From positions 1-64,000 of the forward strand of contig NZ_JMLE01000002.1 of the NCBI RefSeq assembly GCF_000685965.1: a stretch of 64,000 bases of DNA. The letters run 5' to 3'. A program made the position numbers and the translations under genes. The stretch is from Arthrobacter sp. UNC362MFTsu5.1 (GTDB lineage: Bacteria; Actinomycetota; Actinomycetes; Actinomycetales; Micrococcaceae). The notes under the pieces are model-generated. The model was given only the letters and a program-made list of their open reading frames with translations. It searched no databases and was not told the origin of the DNA. The first letter of the stretch is position 1, and the number at the start of each line of letters is the position of its first letter. Positions 35,262 through 44,462 of the stretch are shown here, one piece after another.

Positions 35262-36950
35262 CTACTTGGCGGTGATGGCCCAGTACTGCAGAACACCGTT
35301 CCAGCCAGCGTCAACGTTGCTGACGTTCTGGCTCCAGACGGCCTGGCGTGCGGAGTACCACAGCGGCAGGTTGGGGAGTTCCTTGAAGAGGATCTCCTGT
35401 GCTTCCGTGAACTTCTTGTTGGCGTCGTCCGTGGACTTGGCGCCCAGGCCTTCGGTGAGGAGCTTGTCGAACTCGGGGTTCGTGTAGCCCTCGTAGTTGG
35501 CGCTGGCACCGGTCTTCAGGAGCGGGCCGAGGAAGTTGTACAGCGACGGGTAGTCAGCCTGCCAGCCGGCGCGGGTCAGGCCGGGAAGGTCCTTGGCCGT
35601 GCGCAGCTTCAGGATTTCAGCGAACTTGGCGAACGGCTGGCCTTCGGCCTTGATTCCCAGGTTGTTCTTGAAGTTGTTGGCAACAGCGTCGATCCATTCC
35701 TTGTTGCCGCCGTCAGTGTTGTAGGCAAGCTGCAGGGTCTTGTCAGCGGGCCACGGGGTGATGGCGTCGGCCTTCGCCCACAGGTCCTTCGCCTTGGCGG
35801 CGTCGAACTTCAGGACCTCGGAACCGGCAACATTTTCGTTGTAGCCGTCAACTGCCGGTGAGGTGAAGTCCTTGGCCGGGATGCGGGTGCCGGAGAAGAT
35901 GACCTTGGTGATCTCTTCGCGGTTGATGGCCATGGACAGCGCCTGGCGGCGGAGCATGCCTGCTTCGCCCTGGAACTCGGGCAGGTAGCCCGGGATGTTC
36001 AGGGTGGAGTTGCCTGCGTACGGCTTGTTGAGGTGGTTCTCAGGGAAGTCCGTGGCGTAGGTCTTGAGGGCGTCCGTCGGCAGGACGTCCGTGACATCGA
36101 GGTTGTTGCCCTGGATGTCGGTGTAAGCCGGAGCCGGGTCGGTGTAGAACTTGAAGGTCACGCCGCCGTTCTTGGCAGCACGTGCACCCTGGTAGTCAGC
36201 GTTCTTGACCAGTTCGATCTGGCTGTCGTGCTGCCAGGCGCCTTCCTTGGCCATCTTGTACGGGCCGTTGCCCACCGGGTTCTCGCCGAACTTCTTCGGG
36301 TCCTTGATGGCGTCTGCAGGCAGCGGCATGAAGGCGGAGTAGCCAAGGCGCAGCGGCCAGTCTGCTTCAGGCTGGGTCAGCTTGACCGTGATGGTGGAAT
36401 CGTCCTTCAGGGCCAGGCCTGAGAGGGTCTGTGCGGTGGGGGCCGGAACGTCGGTGTCCTTGCCGTCCGCACCCTTCTCGGTCTTGGTGGCGCTGACCGC
36501 GTCATAGCCTTCGATGGATTCGAAGAAGCTGCTGTTGCTCTGGGCGTTGGTGCTCAGGGCGGCAAAGTTCCAGGCGTCAACGAAGCTCTTGGCGGTGACT
36601 TCCTCGCCGTTGGTGAACTTGCTGCCGGACTTGACCTTGATGGTGTAGTTCTGGCCGTCCGGGGACTCAATGGACTCGGCCAGGGCGTCGACGGACTTGC
36701 CGCTCGGATCGTAGCTCCGCAGGCCTTCGAACAGAAGCTCGACGACGCGGCCACCGTAGACTTCGCCGGTATCGGCGGGCATCAGGGGCTTCTGCGGCTC
36801 ATTGCTGTACGCCGTGATGACCTTGTTGGGATCGCCGGCAGCCTGGCTGCTGCCACCGTTCGTGGAGCCGCCGCCGGCACCGCATCCGGTCAGGGCAAGG
36901 GCCGCGATGGCAACCATGCCCAGTGCTTTGGAAGTGCGCGAAAAACGCAT
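35262..36950 (-). CDS. Peptide-type ABC transporter, substrate-binding lipoprotein (system 1)
   Basis: A 562-residue family 5 solute-binding protein (DppA/OppA class). Signal peptide with lipobox LTGC, then GGSTNGGSSQAAGDPNK linker, GEVYGGRVVELLFEGL, FTNGEEVTAKSFVDAWNF and MLRRQALSMAINREEI, all standard for the family. AGGAGG 4 nt before ATG 36950 gives a strong start. A TAGGCT -10 is predicted 100 bp upstream. First gene of operon 1. Peptide uptake is likely; the exact substrate is unknown. Confidence 0.93.
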   Translation of the reverse strand: MRFSRTSKALGMVAIAALALTGCGAGGGSTNGGSSQAAGDPNKVITAYSNEPQKPLMPADTGEVYGGRVVELLFEGLRSYDPSGKSVDALAESIESPDGQNYTIKVKSGSKFTNGEEVTAKSFVDAWNFAALSTNAQSNSSFFESIEGYDAVSATKTEKGADGKDTDVPAPTAQTLSGLALKDDSTITVKLTQPEADWPLRLGYSAFMPLPADAIKDPKKFGENPVGNGPYKMAKEGAWQHDSQIELVKNADYQGARAAKNGGVTFKFYTDPAPAYTDIQGNNLDVTDVLPTDALKTYATDFPENHLNKPYAGNSTLNIPGYLPEFQGEAGMLRRQALSMAINREEITKVIFSGTRIPAKDFTSPAVDGYNENVAGSEVLKFDAAKAKDLWAKADAITPWPADKTLQLAYNTDGGNKEWIDAVANNFKNNLGIKAEGQPFAKFAEILKLRTAKDLPGLTRAGWQADYPSLYNFLGPLLKTGASANYEGYTNPEFDKLLTEGLGAKSTDDANKKFTEAQEILFKELPNLPLWYSARQAVWSQNVSNVDAGWNGVLQYWAITAK

Positions 36951-37049
36951 TCCGCCTCCTATGAGTTGTGGGAGTGAGAAGGGAAAGTCTTGTGCTTCCC
37001 CGCAGGCCGGGCACAGAGGTGTCCTGTGACGTGGCATACATAAGTGAGT

Positions 37050-37055
37050 AGCCTA
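37050..37055 (-). promoter_or_regulatory. Putative -10 (TAGGCT) of ABC operon 1, proximal
   Basis: TAGGCTACT on the minus strand (37055 downward), giving a ~93-nt leader. The same nine bases occur upstream of the paralogous operon 2. No clear -35. Confidence 0.45.
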
Positions 37056-37102
37056 ACCCCAAAATGTCCAGATGATGGAACTCTGTTGCCAAACTGTAAC
37101 CC

Positions 37103-37117
37103 GGTCACAATTTGACC
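37103..37117. promoter_or_regulatory. Inverted repeat GGTCA-N5-TGACC upstream of ABC operon 1
   Basis: A perfect 5-5-5 inverted repeat between the two TAGGCT elements. Possible operator. Confidence 0.4.
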
Positions 37118-37166
37118 ACTAGCGTCAACATCGGCGTATTTCAAGTCACACGTTACTCAGTGGTAG

Positions 37167-37172
37167 CCTACA
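37167..37172 (-). promoter_or_regulatory. Putative distal TAGGCT element of ABC operon 1
   Basis: A second TAGGCTAC on the minus strand, 117 bp upstream of the proximal one and just past the end of ABC operon 2. Confidence 0.35.
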
Positions 37173-37188
37173 CCTGATGTGACGGACC

Positions 37189-39024
37189 TTACTCCACTCC
37201 ACTCGCCAGCAGCTGTGCCCGCAGCTCCCGTCGCTCACGCTGTTTTTCGGGGTCCGGGAGGGGCACCGCAGCGAGCAGGCGCTGCGTGTAGGGTTCCTGT
37301 GGATTGCGCAGAATCTGGTCCCGTGTGCCCTGCTCAACGATTCTGCCCCGCTGCATCACGCAGATGCGGTCGGCCAGCACGTCGACCACTGCCAGGTCGT
37401 GCGTCACGAACAGGCAGGCAAAGCCGAGGTCTTTCTGGAGGTTCTGGAACAGTTCAAGTACTTTTGCCTGCACCGACACGTCAAGTGCCGACGTCGGTTC
37501 GTCCGCCACCATCAGCTTCGGCTTGAGCGACAATGCCCGGGCGATGCCCACGCGCTGCTTCTGGCCGCCGGACAGCTCATGCGGATACCGGTTGCGGTAG
37601 CTCCTGGGCAGCTCCACCTGGTCAAGGAGCGCCTCGATCCGCTTCTGCAGCCCGCTTCCCTTGGCCTCCCCGGCGAGGAACATGGGTTCGCCGATGCTCT
37701 CGCCGATCGGAAGGCGCGGATTCAACGACGACGACGGGTCCTGGAAGACCATGCCGATGTGCCGCCGGACATGGTGCAGTTGCTTGCCGTTCTTCTTGGC
37801 AGCTGAAATGTCCTGGCCCACCACCCGCATTGTGCCTGCCGCGACGGGAAGCAACCCCACCGCCGCGCGGCCGATGGTGGTCTTGCCCGAGCCCGATTCG
37901 CCTACGAGCCCCACCACCTGGCCCGGGTAGATCACGAGGTTTGCACCCTCCACGGCCCTGAAGGCAGGCACACGGCCCTGTTTGGGGTATTCGATGGCCA
38001 CATCGGTCAGTTCGAGGACCGGCTCGCCCTGGGGCCGTTCCGCGGCCGCAGCAGCCAGCGCCGCAGCGTTCTCCCGCTCGCGCCGGACCAGTTCCTCATG
38101 GTCCACGGAGTCCAGCTCGGCATGGGTGGCGGCTGCCAGCGCGGCGGTAACGTCGACTTCCTCGCCATGCTCCGCTCCGCCCTGGCCAAGGTGCGGCACC
38201 GCCGCCAGCAAGGCCTGCGTGTACTCGTGCCGGGGATTCCGGAAGACCTGCTCAGCCGTTCCGGTTTCGACAATGATGCCCCGTCGCATGACGGCGATCC
38301 GGTCTGCGAGGTCCGCCACGACGCCCATGTCGTGGGTGATCAGCACAATGGCACTGTCCAGCTTGTTCCGGAGATTGCGCATGAGGTCCAGGATCTCGGC
38401 CTGGACAGTGACGTCCAAGGCCGTGGTGGGCTCGTCGGCAATCAGCAGCTTGGGGTCACAGGACAGCGATTGCGCAATCATGGCCCGTTGCCGCTGGCCG
38501 CCCGACAGCTGGTGCGGGTAGGACTTGAACGCCTTCTCGGGGTCCGGCAGTTCCACCAGTTCCAGCATCCGCAGGGCACGTTCCTTTGCCTGCTCAGGTG
38601 AAACTTCATTATGCAGCCGCACCGTCTCCACGATCTGCGCCCCGACTGTGTAGACCGGGTTGAGGGCGGTCATGGGTTCCTGGAAGATCACAGCCACGTC
38701 CTTGCCGCGGACTTCCCGGATGTTGGCCGCGCTGGCGCCAAGGAGTTCTTTGCCGGAGAGGCGGACGCTGCCGGATACCCGGCTGTTGCTGGGCAGGAGG
38801 CCCAGCAGGGCCATGGAGCTGGCGCTCTTGCCGGAACCGGACTCCCCCACGATCGCCAGCACTTCGCCGGCCCTGACCTGATAGTTCAGGCCGATGGCCG
38901 CAGGCACCCATTTCTTGTCCACGCCGAAGTCGACGCTGAGGTCGCGGACCTCGAGGACAACAGCACCCTTTGCGGGTTCCTGCGCCGGCGCGGTGTCCTG
39001 GTTGGGGGTGATGTTGTCAGTCAT
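37189..39024 (-). CDS. Peptide-type ABC transporter, double ATP-binding protein (system 2)
   Basis: A 611-residue fusion of two nucleotide-binding domains. Domain 1: GESGSGKSA (Ala in place of the usual Thr/Ser at the end), [15 protein letters not shown] and DEPTTALDV. Domain 2: GESGSGKTT, LSGGQKQRVGIARAL and [10 protein letters not shown] charged inter-domain stretch (AEHGEEVDVTAALAAATHAEL) separates them. It is divided from its permease genes by an oppositely oriented PH-domain gene, so it needs its own promoter or read-through of that gene. Confidence 0.93.
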   Translation of the reverse strand: MTDNITPNQDTAPAQEPAKGAVVLEVRDLSVDFGVDKKWVPAAIGLNYQVRAGEVLAIVGESGSGKSASSMALLGLLPSNSRVSGSVRLSGKELLGASAANIREVRGKDVAVIFQEPMTALNPVYTVGAQIVETVRLHNEVSPEQAKERALRMLELVELPDPEKAFKSYPHQLSGGQRQRAMIAQSLSCDPKLLIADEPTTALDVTVQAEILDLMRNLRNKLDSAIVLITHDMGVVADLADRIAVMRRGIIVETGTAEQVFRNPRHEYTQALLAAVPHLGQGGAEHGEEVDVTAALAAATHAELDSVDHEELVRRERENAAALAAAAAERPQGEPVLELTDVAIEYPKQGRVPAFRAVEGANLVIYPGQVVGLVGESGSGKTTIGRAAVGLLPVAAGTMRVVGQDISAAKKNGKQLHHVRRHIGMVFQDPSSSLNPRLPIGESIGEPMFLAGEAKGSGLQKRIEALLDQVELPRSYRNRYPHELSGGQKQRVGIARALSLKPKLMVADEPTSALDVSVQAKVLELFQNLQKDLGFACLFVTHDLAVVDVLADRICVMQRGRIVEQGTRDQILRNPQEPYTQRLLAAVPLPDPEKQRERRELRAQLLASGVE

Positions 39025-39101
39025 GACGTGTTCCCTTCCGCCCAGGCCGCCGCTGCACGGGAAATTAGTGCTGCGGCCTGGAATCCTGAATTATTGGGGG
39101 C

Positions 39102-39731
39102 ATGAGCAGTGTGCCGCACGCCGGAAATGTTGAAGTCTTCAAAGCCCCTACGAACAAGTGGTTCGCTTGGCTTTCCTGGCTGGTGGCAGCGCTTGGCCTC
39201 GTGGTCACCGCCGCGGCCGGCGGCCCGGCCGCCCTGCTGGGGGCAGGCCCGCTGCTGCTGATCGGCTTTCTTGGCTGGCTGCTGTTCTGGATGCCTTCGG
39301 TGGTGGTTCACGACGGCGGCATCACCTTGGAGAATCCGTTCCGCTCCGTTCTCGTCCCCTGGGCTGCCCTGGTCAATGTTGATACGCGCTACGCCCTGAC
39401 GCTGGTCACGCCGGACCGGAGCTACGTTTCCTGGGCTGCACCGGCGCCGGGCATCTGGGGCGGCCGGAACGCCCGCCCTGAGGATCTCAAGGGCCTTCCT
39501 TCCGCAACGTACGGACCGGGAAGGTCCGTGCGCCCCGGTGACCTGAAAACCACTGATTCGGGGCAGGCAGCCCGGCTGGTACGCGGACGCTGGGAACAGC
39601 TGGTGGAAGCCGGCACCCTGGACGCCGGCATGGCCGATGCGACCGCCGTCAGGGTGACATTCCGCTGGGGGGCGGTTGCAGCCACCGCCGTGCTGCTGGC
39701 CGCCAGCTGCTGGGCCGTCGCAGTTCCTTAG
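39102..39731 (+). CDS. PH-domain-like membrane protein inside the ABC operon, opposite strand
   Basis: A 209-residue protein with two N-terminal membrane helices (WLSWLVAALGLVVTAAAG, LLLIGFLGWLLFWMPSVVV), a small bacterial PH-like beta domain (~65-120; VHDGGITLENPFRSVLVPWAALVNVD) and a C-terminal helix (VAATAVLLAASCWAVAV). Function unknown. It sits on the plus strand between permease C and the ATPase of system 2, both minus, ending 24 bp from the permease C stop. GGGGG upstream of ATG 39102 may serve as ribosome binding site. Confidence 0.8.
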   Translation: MSSVPHAGNVEVFKAPTNKWFAWLSWLVAALGLVVTAAAGGPAALLGAGPLLLIGFLGWLLFWMPSVVVHDGGITLENPFRSVLVPWAALVNVDTRYALTLVTPDRSYVSWAAPAPGIWGGRNARPEDLKGLPSATYGPGRSVRPGDLKTTDSGQAARLVRGRWEQLVEAGTLDAGMADATAVRVTFRWGAVAATAVLLAASCWAVAVP

Positions 39732-39755
39732 GGCGGCTGCCCGGACTGGCCGCAT

Positions 39756-40856
39756 TCAGTCGCCCGCTGACCCGTCGGCTGCGGGAGCCGGCTTCTTGGC
39801 CGCTTCCCCGGACAACTGCGTGTCCTTGGCCTTCTTGGCGTTGAACTTCTTCTGCCTCGGGTCGAACGCGTCCCGGAGCCCGTCGCCGATGAAGTTGATG
39901 CTCAGGCAGATCAGGACGATGAAGATGCCCGGGAACCAGAACAGCCACGGCCGGGTGGAGAATGCTTCCTGGTTTTGCGAGATGAGCAGGCCCAGCGACG
40001 TGTCCGGGGATTTCACGCCCACACCGAGGTAGCTCAGGGCCGTTTCCAGGAGGATGGCAGCGGACATGGTCAGCGTCACGTTGACGATCAGCACGCCGAT
40101 GGCGTTGGGCAGGATGTGCTTGAAGATGATCCGGGCATTGCTGGCTCCCGAGATGCGTGCTGCGTCAACAAACTCGCGTTCGCGAAGGGTGAGGAACTCA
40201 CCGCGCATCAGCCGGGCGAGGCCCACCCAGCTGACGAGGCCGAGGAAGATTCCGAGGATCAGGATGCCGTTGCTGGCCGCGAAGCCCGAAAACCAGCCGC
40301 CCTGGTCCCTGCGGTTGACGCTCTGGGCCACGACGGCGGCGAGGAGCAGTACGGGGATGATGATGATGACGTCGGTGATCCGCATCAGCACCGCTTCGAC
40401 CCAGCCGCGGAAGTATCCGGAGAGTCCGCCCACTACCGTGCCCAGCAGGCCGGCGATCGTCCCGATCAGGAGCATGATGATGATGGACTGCTGGGCTCCG
40501 CGCATGGTCATGGCGAACAGGTCCCGGCCGATCCGGTCCTGCCCGAACGGGTGTTCGCCCCAGGCGGGCGGCCACAGGGACGCCGTCGGAACGCCGTCGT
40601 TGACCAGCGGCGAGACATCCAGGTGGTCATATTTCCACCAGCCCGGGATCCCCGCCCAGCCCACGGACGTGAAGGCGAGCAGGAAGATGACGGCAAAAAT
40701 GAACAGGCCGACGAGGGCTCCGGTGTGCCCCAGGAACCTCTTACGGACAATCTGCCCCTGGCTCAGCCCCTTCGCTTCCGGCTCGTCGGATGAGCCGGGC
40801 TGCCGGGAACGTGCGTGCTCGGCGAGGAATTCTTCCTGCTGGGTTGGCTGGCTCAT
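39756..40856 (-). CDS. Peptide-type ABC transporter, permease C (system 2)
   Basis: A 366-residue OppC-like permease with EEFLAEHARSRQP N-tail, HPFGQDRIGRDLFA periplasmic motif, EAA loop AARISGASNARIIFKHILPNA and ending GDGLRDAFDPRQKK. A 40-residue Lys/Ala-rich C-terminal extension is present. Its ATG overlaps the permease B stop (ATGA). Confidence 0.93.
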   Translation of the reverse strand: MSQPTQQEEFLAEHARSRQPGSSDEPEAKGLSQGQIVRKRFLGHTGALVGLFIFAVIFLLAFTSVGWAGIPGWWKYDHLDVSPLVNDGVPTASLWPPAWGEHPFGQDRIGRDLFAMTMRGAQQSIIIMLLIGTIAGLLGTVVGGLSGYFRGWVEAVLMRITDVIIIIPVLLLAAVVAQSVNRRDQGGWFSGFAASNGILILGIFLGLVSWVGLARLMRGEFLTLREREFVDAARISGASNARIIFKHILPNAIGVLIVNVTLTMSAAILLETALSYLGVGVKSPDTSLGLLISQNQEAFSTRPWLFWFPGIFIVLICLSINFIGDGLRDAFDPRQKKFNAKKAKDTQLSGEAAKKPAPAADGSAGD

Positions 40857-42394
40857 GCCTTAATCCTTACGCGGGGATCGAGTGCGGAATACGCAAGGTC
40901 TGCGATCAGGTTGAACACCATGGCGGTAACTGCCACGCAGACGAAGACTCCCATCACGGGGTTCGGGTCAGTGTGCACAATGCCGTCCAGGAAGAGGAAC
41001 CCCATGCCGCGGACGGAGAACACAGTCTCTGTGATGACGGCCCCGCCGATGAGCGCCCCGATATCAAATGCCACGATCGTTGCGATCGGAATCAGGGCAT
41101 TACGGAACGCGTGGCCCATCACCACGGACCGTTCGGAGAGGCCCTTGGCCCGGGCCGTCCGGATGTAGTCCATGTTCATGATTTCCAGCATGGACGACCT
41201 GGTGAACCGCGTGTAGCTTGCCAGCGAAACAAGGATGAGCGCCATGGTGGGAAGAATCAGGTGGGTGAAGGTGTCCAGGGTCAGGATCCAGAAGTCGCCC
41301 TGGATGTTGGGTGTTCCTGCACCGATGGTGGCGATCGGCCTGCCGCGGACGCGGCTGTTGCTGAAGTAGCTGGGCCACGCCTGCATGAAGCGGTCCATCA
41401 GGATGAGTCCGCCCACCAGGAAGGCAGTGATGCCGGCAGCCCGCATCGACTGTCCGCGGTCGTAGCCGCCCATCAGGTAGCCCGTTCCCACGCCCACTCC
41501 GATGGTGGCGATGCCCAGCAACACGATCATGATCGCCGTTGCCTGGTTGAGGAGCGGCTGGACAGCGAAATATGCGACGACGCCGAGTGCCACCACGATG
41601 AGTGAGGCCTGGAGCGCCTTCCTGTTTTTGAGTCCTGCCACGAGGAGTGTCACGGCGAAGGCCAGGCCCACCCCGGCAATGGCAATGACCACCGGGCCAA
41701 GGCCGGGATTCCGGAACCACTGCACGAGGGAGAAGTAGACCAGGATGAGGCTGACTGCAACGAACACGATGCCGCCCGAGACAAGCCTGCGGCGGGCCGC
41801 TCCGCCCACTGCAACGGCAACAATCAGGCCCGCAACGGCGCCGATGCCCAATGCCACGGGCAGTGGTATTTCGGGGTTGCGGAGAAAATCGTTGAAACCG
41901 ATGGCCCCGTATTCCTTCAACAGCACGGCAACCCAGAAGATCGGAAGCGAGAAAAACAGGAAGGCCATAAACGTCACGCCATAGTCCAGGGCGCTGTACT
42001 GCCGCAGTGCGGTAATAATGCCCAGGGCAATACCGATGAGGATGGCGAGGATCGTGGCACCTGTGACGAGTGTCAGGGTTTGCACCAGCGCGAAACCAAG
42101 GGCTTCGGTGATGGGCTGTCCCGCAATATTCTTTCCGAGGTCGCAGGAACCGGCGAAGGGGACCAGGCACCTGGCGGCTCCGCTGAGCCATTTGAAGTAC
42201 CGGAGCGGGGCGGGCGTATCCAGGTCAAGGAGCTGGCTGCGGGAGTCCATGAGCTGTTGTTTGTTCGGGGCGCTGCTGGCGCGGAATTCCTCCAGTGGAT
42301 CCCCTGACGACGCTGTCAGGAGGTACACGAGGAATGAAGCCCCGAGAAGAATGAGTGCGGCAGTGATCAGCCGCCGGACGATGTACGTCACCAT
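40853..42394 (-). CDS. Peptide-type ABC transporter, expanded permease B (system 2)
   Basis: An OppB-like permease of 513 residues; the usual length is about 310. Residues 1-165 match the normal N-terminal half (VTYIVRRLITAALILLG, SLPIFWVAVLL), and residues ~365-513 match the normal C-terminal half (LILPTMALILVSLASYTRFTR, ARAKGLSERSVVMGHAFRNA, ending YSALDPRVRIKA). Between them, about 172-340, lie ~170 extra residues with roughly six hydrophobic segments. The reading frame, codon use and overlap with permease C are normal, so this is a real insertion, not a frameshift artefact. Confidence 0.9.
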   Translation of the reverse strand: MVTYIVRRLITAALILLGASFLVYLLTASSGDPLEEFRASSAPNKQQLMDSRSQLLDLDTPAPLRYFKWLSGAARCLVPFAGSCDLGKNIAGQPITEALGFALVQTLTLVTGATILAILIGIALGIITALRQYSALDYGVTFMAFLFFSLPIFWVAVLLKEYGAIGFNDFLRNPEIPLPVALGIGAVAGLIVAVAVGGAARRRLVSGGIVFVAVSLILVYFSLVQWFRNPGLGPVVIAIAGVGLAFAVTLLVAGLKNRKALQASLIVVALGVVAYFAVQPLLNQATAIMIVLLGIATIGVGVGTGYLMGGYDRGQSMRAAGITAFLVGGLILMDRFMQAWPSYFSNSRVRGRPIATIGAGTPNIQGDFWILTLDTFTHLILPTMALILVSLASYTRFTRSSMLEIMNMDYIRTARAKGLSERSVVMGHAFRNALIPIATIVAFDIGALIGGAVITETVFSVRGMGFLFLDGIVHTDPNPVMGVFVCVAVTAMVFNLIADLAYSALDPRVRIKA

Positions 42395-42502
42395 GGTGGA
42401 AAGCCTCTATATCCGGGCCCGGGATCTCGCCGGGCCCATCGCAGAATCTATCCGGATTCCCGACTGAGGTGCGCGGAAACCCGGCAGAATGCCGGTGGTG
42501 CC

Positions 42503-42548
42503 GGAGAAGGCGCCGGGACGTTGGTGCATTTGTCCCGGCGCCTTCTCC
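42503..42548. terminator. 17-bp hairpin downstream of the system-2 binding-protein gene
   Basis: GGAGAAGGCGCCGGGAC (42503-42519) pairs with 42532-42548 around a 12-nt loop. It lies between binding protein and permease B, matching the placement in system 1. Confidence 0.55.
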
Positions 42549-42574
42549 TGCTGTTCACTCGCTGAGCGGGGGCT

Positions 42575-44353
42575 CTACTTCTCAGCCCACTCCCAGAAGT
42601 TCCACCAGACACCGGTCTGGTTCGGCATGAACTTCACGCCCGTGATGCGGTCGCTGTAGGCGTCCACTCCGACGGACTGGAAGAGCGGAAGGCCGTAGGC
42701 GGACTCCCAGATCTTCTTGTCGATCTGCCTGGTCAGCTCGTCCTGCTTACTGCGGTCGGTGGTGACGATCAGCTCATCCATCAGCTTGTCCGCTTCCGGA
42801 TCGGCGAACTGGTTGAAGTTGGATCCGTTTCCGCTGCGGAAGATCTGCGGGACGCCGGATACGCCGACACCCGGGTTGGTCCAGCCGAAGATGGTGGCAT
42901 CGTAGCTGCCGTCGCCGAGGGCCTTGCCCCAGTCGGACGCTCCCAGTCCGCCGTCAACGATCTTGAAGCCGGCCTTGGTGGCCGATTCGCGGATCAGGGA
43001 GAAGGCGTCAACACGGTTGGGGTTGTCCTTGTTGTACATGATGCGGACCTCGGGCGTCTTGCCGGCAAGGAGCGCCTTGGCGCCGTCAATGTCCACGTCC
43101 TGGTATGCCGAGGAGCCGTTGTTCTTGGCTGATTCCGCGTATGCTGCCTGGGCCGGAACGAAGAGCTGCGAATCCAGCGGCTTGGCTTCCGCATCGAGCT
43201 TCTTCACGATCTTGTCGACGATGTCCTTGCGCGGGACCGTCTTCATGAACGCTTCGCGGACGCTCTTCTCGGCAAACGGACCCGAGTAGTTCAGGTCGAT
43301 GTGGTCGTAGGAGAGCTGGTTGCCCTGTTCCACGGTGACGCCCTGGCCTTCGAGGGCCTTCAGCTGCTCGATGGTGTCTGCCGAGGCCTGCGGAGCAATG
43401 ATGTCAGCTTCGCCGTTCTTCAGTGCCTGCACCTGTGCCGGAGCTGAGCCGATGTAGCGGACGGTGATTTCGTCCAGGCTGGCTTCCGGTCCCCAGTTGT
43501 AGTCCTTGTTGCGGACCATGGTGAGGGACTGGTCCTGGGTGACGCTCTTGACGATGTACGGACCGTTGGAAAGGAAAAGGCTGGGATCGGACGGCAGGGT
43601 CTTCGTGTCGAAGCCTGTGTTCCAGAGGTCAGCCATGGCCTTCAATTTCTCGTCGGCCGGCTTCGGAGCCTTGGGATCGCCCTTGGGCTTTTCCTTCAGG
43701 TAATCCACGAGCGCCTTGGCGTCGCTCAGGCCGGCCTTTTTGGCCAGCACGTGCGCCGCAATGTCGATGCCCGGTCCCCCAAGAACGGTTTCCCAGTCAG
43801 CGAAAGGCTTGGAGTACTTGATGGTCATGGAGCGGTTGTCGTCGCCGAGCTCCGGGAAGTCAGTGAGCTTGAGGCCGGTGGGGTCGCCGGCGTACGAGAA
43901 GTACTGCGTGCCGGTCTTCGCCTCGGAGTCGGCATCATCGTAGTAGCCGGAGAAGGCCGCCCACTGCAGCAGGAGGTCGGCCGCCGTCACGGGTGTGCCG
44001 TCGGACCACTTCACGCCTTCGTTGACGGTGTACTTGATCGTTAGCGGGTCATCGGAAGTCTTTTCCATCTTGCCGAACTTCTCGTTGCGTACAACGTTCA
44101 GCTGGTTGTCGATGTAGTAGAAACCCGAGTGGGTGGCATAACTGATCTTCGAGTTAATGTCCGTGTTGCCGTCGGCGGTGTTCGGGTTGAACGTGTTGAA
44201 CGCGTTCACCTCGACCACCGTGGCTGAGCCACCCTGTTTGCCGGCAGTAGCGCTGGACGGGGTGGTCCCGCCGCTGTTGCCGGCGCAGGCGCTGAGAGCT
44301 AGCGCGGCAGCTGCCGCGACGCCTACCGCTTTGGAAATACGACCTAAGCGCAT
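42575..44353 (-). CDS. Peptide-type ABC transporter, substrate-binding lipoprotein (system 2)
   Basis: A 592-residue family 5 solute-binding protein. Lipobox LSAC after MRLGRISKAVGVAAAAALA, then GVKWSDGTPVTAADLLLQW and SVREAFMKTVPRKDIVDKI. It shares the N-terminal style and 5' leader (AGGAGGCGG before ATG) with the system-1 protein, so the operons are probably ancient duplicates. First gene of operon 2. Substrate unknown. Confidence 0.93.
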   Translation of the reverse strand: MRLGRISKAVGVAAAAALALSACAGNSGGTTPSSATAGKQGGSATVVEVNAFNTFNPNTADGNTDINSKISYATHSGFYYIDNQLNVVRNEKFGKMEKTSDDPLTIKYTVNEGVKWSDGTPVTAADLLLQWAAFSGYYDDADSEAKTGTQYFSYAGDPTGLKLTDFPELGDDNRSMTIKYSKPFADWETVLGGPGIDIAAHVLAKKAGLSDAKALVDYLKEKPKGDPKAPKPADEKLKAMADLWNTGFDTKTLPSDPSLFLSNGPYIVKSVTQDQSLTMVRNKDYNWGPEASLDEITVRYIGSAPAQVQALKNGEADIIAPQASADTIEQLKALEGQGVTVEQGNQLSYDHIDLNYSGPFAEKSVREAFMKTVPRKDIVDKIVKKLDAEAKPLDSQLFVPAQAAYAESAKNNGSSAYQDVDIDGAKALLAGKTPEVRIMYNKDNPNRVDAFSLIRESATKAGFKIVDGGLGASDWGKALGDGSYDATIFGWTNPGVGVSGVPQIFRSGNGSNFNQFADPEADKLMDELIVTTDRSKQDELTRQIDKKIWESAYGLPLFQSVGVDAYSDRITGVKFMPNQTGVWWNFWEWAEK

Positions 44354-44456
44354 TCCGCCTCCTATGTTTCTGTGGTGTTGAAAAGACCGCCGCTGTAGGC
44401 GCCGGCCAGACCGCCCATTCCCCCAGTGAGAATGTGGCTAGTCTCACATGAGCAGT

Positions 44457-44462
44457 AGCCTA
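44457..44462 (-). promoter_or_regulatory. Putative -10 (TAGGCT) of ABC operon 2
   Basis: TAGGCTACT on the minus strand, ~97-nt leader to ATG 44353. It is identical over nine bases to the operon-1 element. Confidence 0.45.
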
